A stretch of 64,000 nucleotides of DNA from Flavobacterium kingsejongi. Lineage in GTDB: Bacteria; Bacteroidota; Bacteroidia; Flavobacteriales; Flavobacteriaceae. The notes below the pieces were generated by a model, which searched no databases, was not told where the DNA came from, and saw only the letters and a list, made by a program, of their open reading frames with translations. Where the stretch lies: the NCBI RefSeq assembly GCF_003076475.1, contig NZ_CP020919.1, positions 3,596,001-3,660,000 of the forward strand, written 5' to 3'. Positions 34,079-43,805 of the stretch are shown here, in pieces (position 1 is the first letter of the stretch; the number at the start of each line of letters is the position of its first letter). The position numbers and the translations under genes are program-made.

Positions 34079-35560
34079 ATGAAAAAAAATATTATATCAG
34101 TCCTAATGGCTTTTGCCATCCTCACTACGCTCACAGTGTCTTGTAGTGATGACTTTATCGATCGCCCGGTTCCCTATTCTATTGATGCCGATAACTATTT
34201 CAATTCCGAACAGGAATATTATAATGCCCTGGTAGCCGCTTATGATATTTTACAATCCAGCTATGTGAATGTGTTATTGGGTGAGATTGCCTCTGATAAT
34301 ACAGCTGCCGGAGGTGAAAGTGCCAATGACGTTATCGGGTTCCAACAAGTGGACGAAATGATCCATACACCTGTAAATGCCAATGTCAAAAATGTTTGGG
34401 ACTGGATGTTTGCCGGGGTAAATCGTGCTAGTTTTATATTGGAATTCAAAGATAAAACCGATTTTCAGGGCAAGGCGCAAATGATTGCCGAAGCACGATT
34501 CCTGAAAGCCTACTACGAATTTGAACTGGTAAAATGGTTTGGTGGTATTCCGTTGAATGGCGATAAACGATTTACATTAGGAGACGAGAAAAAAATACCA
34601 AGAGCTTCTGTTGCCGAAAGCTATGCTGCTATTGAAAACGAATTGCTGCTGGCTATACCTGACCTGAACACTACTGCACCACAATTAGGGCGTGTTACCA
34701 AAGGAGCGGCTCAGGCGTTATTGGGAAAAGTATACCTCTACCAAAATAAATTCCAGGAGTCTGCCCAAGTTTTGGAAAACCTGATTGAAGTGACCGGTGG
34801 TTATTCCTTAGTTCAGGATTACAATACCATTTTTGAAGCAGCTGGTGAAAACGGAGTGGAATCTGTATTTGAAATCCAATATACGGATATTGAAGGTGCA
34901 GGATTTGGTTGCCTGCAGTGTAGTGAAGGAAATGTGGCTGTTGGATTTAATGGCCCACGTAACTATTCTGGTCCGCTTTACAGTTCAGGCTATAGCTTTA
35001 ACGTGCCTACACAGGAAGCTGCAGATGCTTATGAAACTGGAGATTTGAGAAAAAATGTAGCTATCCTGGATATTGAAGCCTGGGCAGCACAAACTGGCGC
35101 TACTTATGGTATTGGCTACAAGCATACTGGTTTTTACAACCGTAAATACATCCCAAGAACACGTAGTGCAGGTGCCGCAGGTGATTTAAACCTGACGAAT
35201 CCTAACAACTACCGTGCAATCCGCTATGCTGATGTATTGCTGATGGCTGCTGAAGCCCTGAACCGTGGCGGTATCAATGATACTAAAGCCCGTTTTTACC
35301 TGAATGAGGTACGCCGCCGTGCTTTCGGTGATACCAACCACGACATCAATGGAACAGGCAGCACACTAACCAGCTTTATCTGGGCAGAAAGAAGAACGGA
35401 ATTATTGGGTGAAGGCCACCGTTTCTTTGACCTGGTACGTACCGGAAGAGCCCCAATTGAAATTGAAGGTTTCACCGCAAACAAAAACGAAGTGTTCCCA
35501 CTACCGATTGAAGAAATCCAGTTTTCTGCTGGCAATTGGCAACAAAATCCTGGATACTAA
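34079..35560 (+). CDS. SusD/RagB-like glycan-binding lipoprotein, PUL 1
   Basis: This 493-residue surface lipoprotein closes over the SusC barrel and binds the glycan. The lipobox lies at LTVSC followed by SDDFIDRP. The helical TPR-rich fold typical of SusD is visible as EARFLKAYYEFELVKWFGGIPL, GRVTKGAAQALLGKVYLYQ and YRAIRYADVLLMAAEALNRGG. The C-terminal signature is TELLGEGHRFFDLVRTG and it ends QNPGY. It is encoded right after susC, with a glycan-binding lipoprotein gene 11 bases downstream. Confidence 0.96.
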   Translation: MKKNIISVLMAFAILTTLTVSCSDDFIDRPVPYSIDADNYFNSEQEYYNALVAAYDILQSSYVNVLLGEIASDNTAAGGESANDVIGFQQVDEMIHTPVNANVKNVWDWMFAGVNRASFILEFKDKTDFQGKAQMIAEARFLKAYYEFELVKWFGGIPLNGDKRFTLGDEKKIPRASVAESYAAIENELLLAIPDLNTTAPQLGRVTKGAAQALLGKVYLYQNKFQESAQVLENLIEVTGGYSLVQDYNTIFEAAGENGVESVFEIQYTDIEGAGFGCLQCSEGNVAVGFNGPRNYSGPLYSSGYSFNVPTQEAADAYETGDLRKNVAILDIEAWAAQTGATYGIGYKHTGFYNRKYIPRTRSAGAAGDLNLTNPNNYRAIRYADVLLMAAEALNRGGINDTKARFYLNEVRRRAFGDTNHDINGTGSTLTSFIWAERRTELLGEGHRFFDLVRTGRAPIEIEGFTANKNEVFPLPIEEIQFSAGNWQQNPGY

Positions 35561-35571
35561 AATTTAAAATT

Positions 35572-37131
35572 ATGAGAAAACTAACACTAATAGTCTCTTT
35601 TGTCTTTGCCTCCCTCCTTTTAGGGTGCAATACGGATGATGATAGCAGCATTGATGCTGTAAATAATGCTGCAGCTCCAGCCAATTTATCAGGTCTCTTT
35701 ACCATTACCCAGGACAACTCCGGATTGGTTACTATTGAGCCCCGGGGCGATGGACTGGTTAAATACGAGGTATTCTTTGGAGATACCACAATCAATCCTA
35801 CCGAAGTGACTCCGGGACAAACTGTAAACCACGTGTATGCAGAAGGTCAATACAATGTCAAAATTGTGGCTACCGGGATTACCGGAAAAACAGCTGAGGT
35901 CATCCTTCCTTTGACGGTTGCTTTTGTAGCGCCGGAAAACCTGGTTGTGACTGTAGCACCGGTAACTGGGGATACTTTTTCAATCAATGTATCTGCAGTT
36001 GCTGATTTTGAGACGTTTTTTGAAGTATGGTATGGTGAAGACCCTAACCAGCTTCCGGTTCAGTTTATGCAGGGACAAACGGTAACCCATACCTATGCTG
36101 CTACAGGAACCTACCAGGTAAAAGTGGTAGCTTACAGTGGTGGAGTGGCTACTGCCGAACAAATTGTTCCGGTATCAATCACAAATCCTGTAGTACTTCC
36201 AATCACTTTTGAAAATGCTTCCCTAAATTATGCTTTCCTTGATTTTGGTGGTGTGGCAACGAGTAAAGTCGCTAATCCTGATATTTCAGGCATAAACCAA
36301 AGTGCTACCGTTGGAAAACTAATCAAAACCAACGGTGCAGAAGTTTGGTCAGGCACCACCATGGTACTGGATGCCCCGATTCCGTTTAGCCCGACACAGA
36401 ATAAGTTCAGGGTAAAAGTATGGTCTCCACAAAGTGGTATTACCGTAAAATTGAAAATTGAAAACCTAACGGATGCCAACACGAATTTTGAAGTAGACCA
36501 GCAAACGACTACAAGCAATGCCTGGGAATACCTTACGTACGATTTCTCTGCGGTAAATATGGACAATAGCTATTCTAAAGTTGTACTATTCTTTAATTTT
36601 GGTACGAATGGTACAGGCGAAACGTATTATTTTGATGATATCCGCCTGACAGATGGTGCAGAACCAAAAATCCTGCCCCTGACTTTTGAATCTACTACCC
36701 TGGATTACGCCTTAGGTGGCTTTGGACAGGCCGTTGCTACTAAAATAGCGAATCCGCACCAAGCAGGCATCAATACGAGTGCAAATGTGGTACAACTGAC
36801 AAAACCTAACGGTGCAGAAGTATGGGCCGGGACAGCAATCACGCTGACAGAACCTATTGATTTTTCTGCTTATCATAAGATCAAAGTAAAAGTATGGTCC
36901 CCACAAGCCGGTATCATAGTTTTATTAAAACTGGAAAATTCCGGCAATACCGGAATCAATATTGAGCTTCCTGTTACTACAACTGTGGCCAATGACTGGG
37001 AAGAAATCACGTATGATTTTTCAGGAATAAACAATAACAACAATTACCAGAATATCGTATTGTTCTTTGATTTTGGCAATGCCGGAACCGGAGCGAACTA
37101 CTATTTTGATGATATCAAACTTTCAAATTAA
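35572..37131 (+). CDS. surface glycan-binding lipoprotein with PKD-like domains and a duplicated C-terminal module
   Basis: This 519-residue lipoprotein has its lipobox at ASLLLGC followed by acidic NTDDDSS, a surface-export-like signature. Residues about 45-205 hold two PKD-like domains (each with GQTVNHVYAEGQYNVKIVA or GQTVTHTYAATGTYQVKVVA). Residues about 210-365 and 366-519 are two copies of one beta-rich module. Both contain NGAEVW-GT and KVKVWSPQ-GI and end YYFDDIRL or YYFDDIKL. The position after SusD matches SusE/SGBP proteins. ATG 35572 is chosen because it begins the signal peptide; the frame is open earlier but overlaps susD. Binding of beta-glucan is inferred from context. Confidence 0.88.
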   Translation: MRKLTLIVSFVFASLLLGCNTDDDSSIDAVNNAAAPANLSGLFTITQDNSGLVTIEPRGDGLVKYEVFFGDTTINPTEVTPGQTVNHVYAEGQYNVKIVATGITGKTAEVILPLTVAFVAPENLVVTVAPVTGDTFSINVSAVADFETFFEVWYGEDPNQLPVQFMQGQTVTHTYAATGTYQVKVVAYSGGVATAEQIVPVSITNPVVLPITFENASLNYAFLDFGGVATSKVANPDISGINQSATVGKLIKTNGAEVWSGTTMVLDAPIPFSPTQNKFRVKVWSPQSGITVKLKIENLTDANTNFEVDQQTTTSNAWEYLTYDFSAVNMDNSYSKVVLFFNFGTNGTGETYYFDDIRLTDGAEPKILPLTFESTTLDYALGGFGQAVATKIANPHQAGINTSANVVQLTKPNGAEVWAGTAITLTEPIDFSAYHKIKVKVWSPQAGIIVLLKLENSGNTGINIELPVTTTVANDWEEITYDFSGINNNNNYQNIVLFFDFGNAGTGANYYFDDIKLSN

Positions 37132-37135
37132 TACT

Positions 37136-38791
37136 ATGAAAAAGCTATTCAAACATTTCGGACTGTTCCTGATGCTGGCACTCTTTGTTGCTGGTTGCCA
37201 GGAAGACGATAAAACGTTCGGAAGCCTTGATGCTCCGTCCAATATCAAAGTGACCTATGAAATCATGGGAAAAAGTGCCGAAAATCCTTATGGGGATGGA
37301 AGTGGTGCTGTAAAATTCACTGCTACAGCGGACAATGCGGTAAGTTTCAAATACATCTTTATTGATGAAACCAAAGTCACTTCCGGTGGTATTTATACCA
37401 AGCGCTTTAATAAAAACGGAATCAATACTTATACGGTTTCTGTAGTTGCCAATGGTAAAGGTGGTGTTACCAGTAATACCTCGCTTGAAGTTACTGTTTT
37501 TAGTAATTTCTCTGATCCTGAAGCCATTGACCTTCTAACAAACGGTGCATCCAAAACCTGGTATTGGGCTGCTGCTGAGCCGGGTCATTTAGGAGTAGGC
37601 CCGAACAATAGTGATACAGGTGCCAATTACCTTCCTGGGTTTTATGCCGCTGCACCTTTTGAAAAAGCGGGGTCTCCGGACAGTAGCTGCCTGTATGAAA
37701 ATGAGCTTACTTTTACCAAAGACGGTGAAGTCCTCAAATACGCTTTGGATAACCACGGCAAAACCTTCTTTAATGCTGGTTTTGGTGAAGCTGCCGGACA
37801 GGCACTTACGGGTGATTTATGTGTAACTTACAACACTGCCGGATTAAAAACGGTAGCCCTTGGCCCATCGGGATCATTAGTGGCACCGGAACATACAAGA
37901 GGAACTTCCATGACCTTCTCTGATAATGGTTTTATGGGGTATTATATTGGCACCAGTACTTATGAGATCATTTCACTTACCGAAAACCGAATGGTCGTTC
38001 GTGCCATCCCTGGAAATGACCCAAGCCTTGCCTGGTATCATACTTTCAGTACACAACCTCCGGTTCAGAACCCAAATCCAGGAACACCAGAAGATTTTAC
38101 AAATCTGGTATGGTCTGATGAGTTTGAAACTCCAGGTGCACCAGATCCTGCTTACTGGTCGTATAACACTGGCACAGGAGACAATGGCTGGGGAAATAAT
38201 GAAGCTCAATATTATACTAATTCCGCAACCAATGTGAAAGTTGAAGGCGGCGTATTGAAATTGACAGCTAAAAAAGAGATTTTAAATGGTTCTCAATATA
38301 CCTCTGCCCGTATTGTTACTGATGCGAAGTTTAGTTTCAAATACGGTAAGATTGTCGTACGTGCCAAACTGCCAACCGGTGGTGGAACCTGGCCTGCGAT
38401 ATGGATGCTGGGCCAAAACTATTCTACAGCGATATGGCCTGCCTGTGGGGAAATCGATATGATGGAACATAAAGGCAATGAGCCGAATGTGATCCATGGT
38501 ACGCTTCATTACCCGGGTCATTCCGGTGGCAATGCCGATACTGCCACTACGACGATTACAAATGCTTCATCAGAATTCCACCTGTATAAAATTATCTGGA
38601 GTGCTACTGCCATTAAGTTTTACGTTGATGATACCCTGTATCATTCGTATGCCAATACTGCCAGTTCTCCGTATAATAATCCGTTTTTCATTGTCCTCAA
38701 CGTCGCTATGGGCGGTACTTTTGGAGGCACAATAGATCCGGCGTTCACGCAGTCTACTATGGAAGTGGATTATGTTAAAGTATATCAATAA
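37136..38791 (+). CDS. GH16 beta-glucanase lipoprotein (laminarinase type) with N-terminal extension
   Basis: This 551-residue lipoprotein (lipobox LFVAGC, then QEDDK) has an N-terminal PKD-like domain (about 30-125) and a middle domain of about 180 residues that I do not recognise. The C-terminal GH16 jelly roll runs from about residue 320 (LVWSDEFETPGAPDPAYW). The active site GEIDMMEHKG gives nucleophile E439, D441 and acid/base E444. The MMEH form with a methionine bulge is typical of beta-1,3-glucanases. The enzyme most likely cuts laminarin at the cell surface. The gene starts 4 bases after the binding-protein gene, and a hairpin follows it. Confidence 0.92.
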   Translation: MKKLFKHFGLFLMLALFVAGCQEDDKTFGSLDAPSNIKVTYEIMGKSAENPYGDGSGAVKFTATADNAVSFKYIFIDETKVTSGGIYTKRFNKNGINTYTVSVVANGKGGVTSNTSLEVTVFSNFSDPEAIDLLTNGASKTWYWAAAEPGHLGVGPNNSDTGANYLPGFYAAAPFEKAGSPDSSCLYENELTFTKDGEVLKYALDNHGKTFFNAGFGEAAGQALTGDLCVTYNTAGLKTVALGPSGSLVAPEHTRGTSMTFSDNGFMGYYIGTSTYEIISLTENRMVVRAIPGNDPSLAWYHTFSTQPPVQNPNPGTPEDFTNLVWSDEFETPGAPDPAYWSYNTGTGDNGWGNNEAQYYTNSATNVKVEGGVLKLTAKKEILNGSQYTSARIVTDAKFSFKYGKIVVRAKLPTGGGTWPAIWMLGQNYSTAIWPACGEIDMMEHKGNEPNVIHGTLHYPGHSGGNADTATTTITNASSEFHLYKIIWSATAIKFYVDDTLYHSYANTASSPYNNPFFIVLNVAMGGTFGGTIDPAFTQSTMEVDYVKVYQ

Positions 38792-38815
38792 ACCGATATA
38801 CACACTTCGAAGATT

Positions 38816-38841
38816 AAGGCCGGTTCCCGCCGGCCTTTTTT
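38816..38841 (+). terminator. intra-PUL terminator between GH16 and GH3
   Basis: The arms AAGGCCGG (38816-38823) and CCGGCCTT (38830-38837) are followed by a T run. It probably reduces read-through into the GH3 and second GH16 genes, so their level may differ from susCD. Confidence 0.85.
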
Positions 38842-38868
38842 ATTCGGATTATCTAATACAATACAAAA

Positions 38869-41166
38869 ATGAAAAATAAATTTATAGCACTATCCCTATT
38901 AGCCACCTTCATTATTTCACAAAGCTGTGGAAAGAAAACCAACAGCTTTGCTTCTACTCCATCTAAAAACAATGCTATTGAGCGCAAAGTAGATTCGGTA
39001 CTCCGATTGATGACCCTTGAGGAAAAGGTTGGCCAAATGAACCAATACAATGGTTTTTGGGACGTTACAGGTCCCACTCCTGCAGAAGGCCAGGCTGCCT
39101 TAAAATATGAAAACCTGAAGAAAGGTTTGGTCGGCTCGATGCTGAATGTCAAAGGTGTCAAAGATACCAGGGCTTTACAAAAAATAGCCGTAGAACAAAC
39201 CCGCCTGGGTATTCCCCTGCTTTTTGGTTTTGATGTTATCCATGGGTATAAAACGATTAGCCCGATTCCGTTGGCAGAAGCCGCGAGTTGGGATATGGAA
39301 GCCATGCGACGATCCGCTGAAATTGCTGCGGCAGAAGCAGCTGCTTCCGGGCTTCACTGGACTTTTGCCCCGATGGTAGACATTTCCCGCGATGCCCGAT
39401 GGGGTCGTGTGATGGAAGGAGCCGGGGAAGATCCGTACCTGGGAAGCCAAATCGCAATTGCCCGTGTCAAAGGATTCCAGGGAGACCATTTTACTGAATT
39501 TTCTGTGGCTGCCTGTACCAAACATTTTGCAGGCTATGCCTTTGCCGAATCCGGACGGGATTACAATACTGTCGATATTAGTGATAATACACTGCACAAT
39601 ATCATCTTACCCCCTTTTAAAGCCACTGTTGAAGCCGGTGTAAAGACGTTCATGAATTCATTCAATGAACTGGAAGGCATCCCCGCGACTGGTAATGCCT
39701 ACCTGCAACGGGAGCTCTTAAAAAAAGAATGGAACTTTGACGGATTTGTTGTTTCCGATTGGGGATCTCTTGCCGAAATGATTCCGCATGGCTATGCCAA
39801 AGACCTGAAACAAGCAACGGAGTTCGCTGCCAATGCCGGTTCTGATATGGACATGGAATCCTATGGCTATGTTACCTACCTTGCCGGTTTGGTAAAAGAA
39901 GGAAAAGTATCCGAAGCCCATATCAATGATGCGGTACGCCGGATCCTCAAACTAAAATTTGAATTAGGCTTGTTTGACAATCCGTATAAATATTGTGATG
40001 AGGCCCGCGAGAAAGCCACTATTGGCAAACCGGAATTCCAGGAAGGTGTACTTGATATGGCCCGGAAATCAATCGTCTTATTAAAGAATGATAAAGAACT
40101 GCTCCCTTTGCGTAAGACAGGACAAAAAATTGCTGTAATCGGTGCGTTAGCCAATGACAAAACAAGTCCGTTGGGAAGCTGGAGAATCGGTGCTGACGAT
40201 AATACTGCTATTTCCGTATTGGAAGGACTGGCAAAATACCCTGGAAATACCATTACCTATGAAAAAGGTGCTGATGTGGTAACCGGACCTACGCTGTTCC
40301 CCAAAGAACTGAACATCAATACCACAGACAAAAGTGGTTTTGACAAAGCGGTGGCGCTGGCCAAAAAATCGGATGTGGTTGTTATGGTTTTAGGAGAACA
40401 CGGACTGCATTCCGGTGAAGGCCGAAGCCGAAGTGAACTCGACCTCCCCGGTGTACAACAGGAACTGCTGGAAGCTGTTTACGCGGTTAATCCTAACATC
40501 GTTTTGGTATTAAACAATGGGCGCCCTTTAGCCCTACCCTGGGCCGATGCCCATATTCCAGCTATAGTGGAAGCCTGGCAGCTGGGTACACAAAGTGGCA
40601 ATGCGATTGCACAGGTATTGTATGGTGATTACAACCCCAGCGGCAAATTACCGATGACCTTTCCAAGAAATGTGGGCCAGGTTCCTATTTACTACAATCA
40701 TAAAAATACCGGACGCCCAAGTACTAATGATCCACAAAGTGTATTCTGGTCCCATTATACCGATGTTTCCAATACACCGCTTTATCCTTTCGGATATGGC
40801 TTAAGCTATGCTAAATTCGCGTATTCTGACTTAAAAATTAGTGCCCCTTCTTTTTCCGGTGATGGAAAACTTACTGTGACAGTCAAGGTTAAAAATACCA
40901 GTAAAGTTACTGGTAAAGAAGTAGTACAATTGTATATCCGTGATTTGTTTGCGAGTGTCACACGCCCGGTAAAAGAACTGAAAGGTTTTGAGTTGACGGA
41001 AATTAAAGCAGGAGAGACCAAAACAATCTCTTTTACTATTGATCAAAAGTTAATCTCCTTTTACACCGCCAATAAAAAATGGGAAGCTGAACCTGGCGAT
41101 TTCAAAGTAATGATCGGCGGAAGCTCTGCTACTGTACTGGAAGCTGATTTTAATTACACACACTAA
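38869..41166 (+). CDS. GH3 beta-glucosidase, PUL 1
   Basis: This 765-residue lipoprotein (SQSC at the signal end) is a GH3 enzyme. The N-terminal barrel has PLLFGFDVIHGYKT, APMVDISRDARWGRVMEGAGEDPYL and CTKHFAGYAFAESGRDYN, with the nucleophile aspartate D297 in VVSDWGSL. The second domain has VLGEHGLHSGEGRSRSELDLPG. A fibronectin III-like C-terminal domain is present (GKEVVQLYIRDLFASVTRPVKELKGF). It releases glucose from oligosaccharides produced by the GH16 enzymes. It is homologous to the GH3 in the second PUL but clearly diverged. The second GH16 gene starts 4 bases after its stop. Confidence 0.94.
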   Translation: MKNKFIALSLLATFIISQSCGKKTNSFASTPSKNNAIERKVDSVLRLMTLEEKVGQMNQYNGFWDVTGPTPAEGQAALKYENLKKGLVGSMLNVKGVKDTRALQKIAVEQTRLGIPLLFGFDVIHGYKTISPIPLAEAASWDMEAMRRSAEIAAAEAAASGLHWTFAPMVDISRDARWGRVMEGAGEDPYLGSQIAIARVKGFQGDHFTEFSVAACTKHFAGYAFAESGRDYNTVDISDNTLHNIILPPFKATVEAGVKTFMNSFNELEGIPATGNAYLQRELLKKEWNFDGFVVSDWGSLAEMIPHGYAKDLKQATEFAANAGSDMDMESYGYVTYLAGLVKEGKVSEAHINDAVRRILKLKFELGLFDNPYKYCDEAREKATIGKPEFQEGVLDMARKSIVLLKNDKELLPLRKTGQKIAVIGALANDKTSPLGSWRIGADDNTAISVLEGLAKYPGNTITYEKGADVVTGPTLFPKELNINTTDKSGFDKAVALAKKSDVVVMVLGEHGLHSGEGRSRSELDLPGVQQELLEAVYAVNPNIVLVLNNGRPLALPWADAHIPAIVEAWQLGTQSGNAIAQVLYGDYNPSGKLPMTFPRNVGQVPIYYNHKNTGRPSTNDPQSVFWSHYTDVSNTPLYPFGYGLSYAKFAYSDLKISAPSFSGDGKLTVTVKVKNTSKVTGKEVVQLYIRDLFASVTRPVKELKGFELTEIKAGETKTISFTIDQKLISFYTANKKWEAEPGDFKVMIGGSSATVLEADFNYTH

Positions 41167-41170
41167 ACCT

Positions 41171-41929
<759 letters not shown>

Positions 41930-41985
41930 ACAGGATCTTATTTCCCTTACTACATAGATTGGAATTGATTATTTGCGTTAGAAAT

Positions 41986-42022
41986 GAAAACCGTCAGGAG
42001 CAATCCTGGCGGTTTTCTGTTT
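41986..42022. terminator. terminator at the end of PUL 1
   Basis: The arms GAAAACCGTCAGGA (41986-41999) and TCCTGGCGGTTTTC (42004-42017), with one G-T pair, are followed by a T-rich stretch. It also faces the convergent YeeE/YedE pair. Confidence 0.85.
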
Positions 42023-42054
42023 TTATAATATTATAAACGCTTTAGTGGCAAAAA

Positions 42055-42468
42055 TTAATGCGGTAATTTAGATTTTAGCAATCCGTAAATAAATGTCCCG
42101 ATTAGTGCTCCGGCCAATACATACAGTACGCCCCAAACTCCGGCACCCAGTAAAGTAAAAATAGGTCCCGGGCAGGTTCCTGCAAGTCCCCATCCTAATC
42201 CAAAACATAAGCCTCCCAACATATAGCCGGTAAAACCCTTATTTTTGTCAGGGATTATGATGTCCTTCCCTTCTATGCTTTTTATTTTATTTCTTTTGAT
42301 CAATTGGATACCAATAACACCCGTTACAATAGCAGTCATAATGATACCATACATGTGAAAGGACTGAAACTGAAACATTTCATAAATCCTGTACCAGGAA
42401 ACAGCTTCCGATTTTGTCATCACAATACCAAAAAGAACACCTGTCAATAAAAATTTTATTAATTTCAT
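42055..42468 (-). CDS. DUF6691/YeeE-YedE-type sulfur transport protein, second half
   Basis: This 137-residue membrane protein has about four helices. It carries the family core GLCFGLGWGLAGTCPGPIFTLLGAG, whose cysteine is the conserved residue thought to pass sulfur in YeeE/YedE thiosulfate channels. Its start overlaps the stop of the upstream gene by 4 bases, so the two products likely form one two-part transporter. Sulfur or thiosulfate uptake is inferred from the family. Confidence 0.88.
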   Translation of the reverse strand: MKLIKFLLTGVLFGIVMTKSEAVSWYRIYEMFQFQSFHMYGIIMTAIVTGVIGIQLIKRNKIKSIEGKDIIIPDKNKGFTGYMLGGLCFGLGWGLAGTCPGPIFTLLGAGVWGVLYVLAGALIGTFIYGLLKSKLPH

Positions 42469-43031
42469 ATCAGTTGAAGTATAAGGGGTAAAAGAAAATG
42501 AGACATGATCAGCCCGCCAATGAAAAAACCAATAACGGCAATCAGCGAAGGGATCTGAAGGTTGCTTAATCCGGTAATTGCATGTCCCGAAGTACAGCCT
42601 CCGGCATAACGGGTCCCAAAACCGATGAGTATTCCCCCTACGATCAAAATACCTATTACCACCGGGGATTGCAGTGTTGCTGGACCAAACATCGCATCCG
42701 GCACTAATTTCCCATTCGGTTCATCGATACCCATGGCAACCAATTGTGCATTGGTCTTGGGATTAAGTTGCACCCCACTGCCATCAGAAAGATAATTTTG
42801 GGCAATAAATCCACCGATAATTACTCCAATAACAACTACCAGATTCCATTTTTGTGCTTTCCAGTCAAAACGGAAAAAATCAGAAACCTTTCCAGCTCCT
42901 AACATAGAGCACATTGTCCTCAGATTCGAAGACATACCGAAGGTTTTTCCAAAATAAACCAGTAGTAGCATCGTAGCTCCTATCAGAAATCCTGACACAT
43001 ACCACGGCCAGGTTCCATAAATTATTTCCAT
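42465..43031 (-). CDS. YeeE/YedE family sulfur transport protein, first half
   Basis: This 188-residue membrane protein starts at ATG 43031 (MEIIYGTWPWYVSGFLIG). It has about five helices and the hallmark RYAGGCTSGHAITGLSNLQIPS with its conserved cysteine. The frame is open to TTG 43058, but that codon overlaps a TATTTTTG promoter element (43056-43063), so 43031 is preferred. It is split from the DUF6691 partner in the arrangement common in bacteria. No sulfurtransferase or persulfide dioxygenase gene is adjacent in the window. Confidence 0.88.
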   Translation of the reverse strand: MEIIYGTWPWYVSGFLIGATMLLLVYFGKTFGMSSNLRTMCSMLGAGKVSDFFRFDWKAQKWNLVVVIGVIIGGFIAQNYLSDGSGVQLNPKTNAQLVAMGIDEPNGKLVPDAMFGPATLQSPVVIGILIVGGILIGFGTRYAGGCTSGHAITGLSNLQIPSLIAVIGFFIGGLIMSHFLLPLILQLI

Positions 43032-43055
43032 TTGTATAACTTTTGAATGTGATGC

Positions 43056-43063
43056 CAAAAATA
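43056..43063 (-). promoter_or_regulatory. TAnnTTTG promoter element for the YeeE/YedE pair
   Basis: TATTTTTG on the minus strand lies 24 bases before ATG 43031. Its overlap with the alternative TTG start argues against the longer frame. Confidence 0.55.
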
Positions 43064-43101
43064 ACGCTTTATCTTTAAACCCTATAAATATTTAATAAAA
43101 C

Positions 43102-43133
43102 TTGGCGATATTCCTTTAAAAAGTATAAATTTG
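43102..43133 (+). promoter_or_regulatory. promoter TTG-N21-TAAATTTG
   Basis: TTG at 43102-43104 and TAAATTTG at 43126-43133 are separated by 21 bases, a full match to the Bacteroidota consensus. Transcription would start near 43140, which points to ATG 43153 rather than ATG 43138. Confidence 0.7.
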
Positions 43134-43152
43134 GATTATGAAAATCCTCGAA

Positions 43153-43608
43153 ATGAAAACCAAATTCATCCTTTGCGCTTTTGTAGCCGTATTATCCACT
43201 TCCTGCCTGAGTACTAAGTCTACACTTCAAAATGTAGATGACAGCGCAAAAGTTCCGGAGTTACTGGATAAGGAAACCTACAAGCTTACTGACTTCAGCA
43301 AAAATGAAAAATATGCTTATGATGAGGATTACCCGGTAAATGTTGGCTTCGGAAAACTTGCTGATGGCCCATTGAACGAACGCCGGTTCCTGAATGCACT
43401 TGCAGGCCCTAAAGGGGAAAAAATTACCTATACCCGCATTGGCAGCTGTTGCCCTTTTCCTTCTAATAAAAGTGAACTCGGAGGTGGCCTTATCGACCAA
43501 TATGAAATCGTTTGGGAAGGGCAGACAAAACCTGTAACCCTCTACCTCAACATGTACGAAAAAGGAAAAGTAGAAGTTCCGGTAGGATTTACCTTAAAAA
43601 AGAAATAA
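43153..43608 (+). CDS. small lipoprotein encoded next to kdsA
   Basis: This is a 151-residue lipoprotein. The signal peptide MKTKFILCAFVAVLSTSC ends in the lipid-modified cysteine. The mature part is mixed, with ERRFLNALAGPKGEKITYTRIGSCCPFPS and a beta-rich C-terminus (YEIVWEGQTKPVTLYLNMYE). I know this family mainly as a flavobacterial protein near kdsA that databases sometimes mislabel as the aldolase itself. It has no aldolase motif. The shorter start (43153, not 43138) fits the strong upstream promoter. The function is unknown. Confidence 0.8.
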   Translation: MKTKFILCAFVAVLSTSCLSTKSTLQNVDDSAKVPELLDKETYKLTDFSKNEKYAYDEDYPVNVGFGKLADGPLNERRFLNALAGPKGEKITYTRIGSCCPFPSNKSELGGGLIDQYEIVWEGQTKPVTLYLNMYEKGKVEVPVGFTLKKK

Positions 43609-43756
43609 ATACTTTATTCTTCTAATTCAGTATCTTACAAGCTTCTATTTAGCACTATAACCAACAGCAAACTATAGCATTTACAGCAGTTTCGTTATTG
43701 ACCGCATACACGCACGGACTAAGATTCCTACATCAAAAAAAAATCTTAAAGCCCAA

Positions 43757-43784
43757 TTGGTTACACATTATTATTGTAAATTTG
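43757..43784 (+). promoter_or_regulatory. promoter of kdsA, TTG-N17-TAAATTTG
   Basis: TTG 43757-43759 and TAAATTTG 43777-43784 lie exactly 17 bases apart, a full consensus match. It is 21 bases upstream of ATG 43806. Confidence 0.75.
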
Positions 43785-43805
43785 CACTGTTTAAAAACAG
43801 ATACA

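Noticed and set aside
43698..43805. N-terminal extension of kdsA
   Set aside because: It overlaps a full consensus promoter (43757-43784), and the normal KdsA N-terminus begins at ATG 43806.
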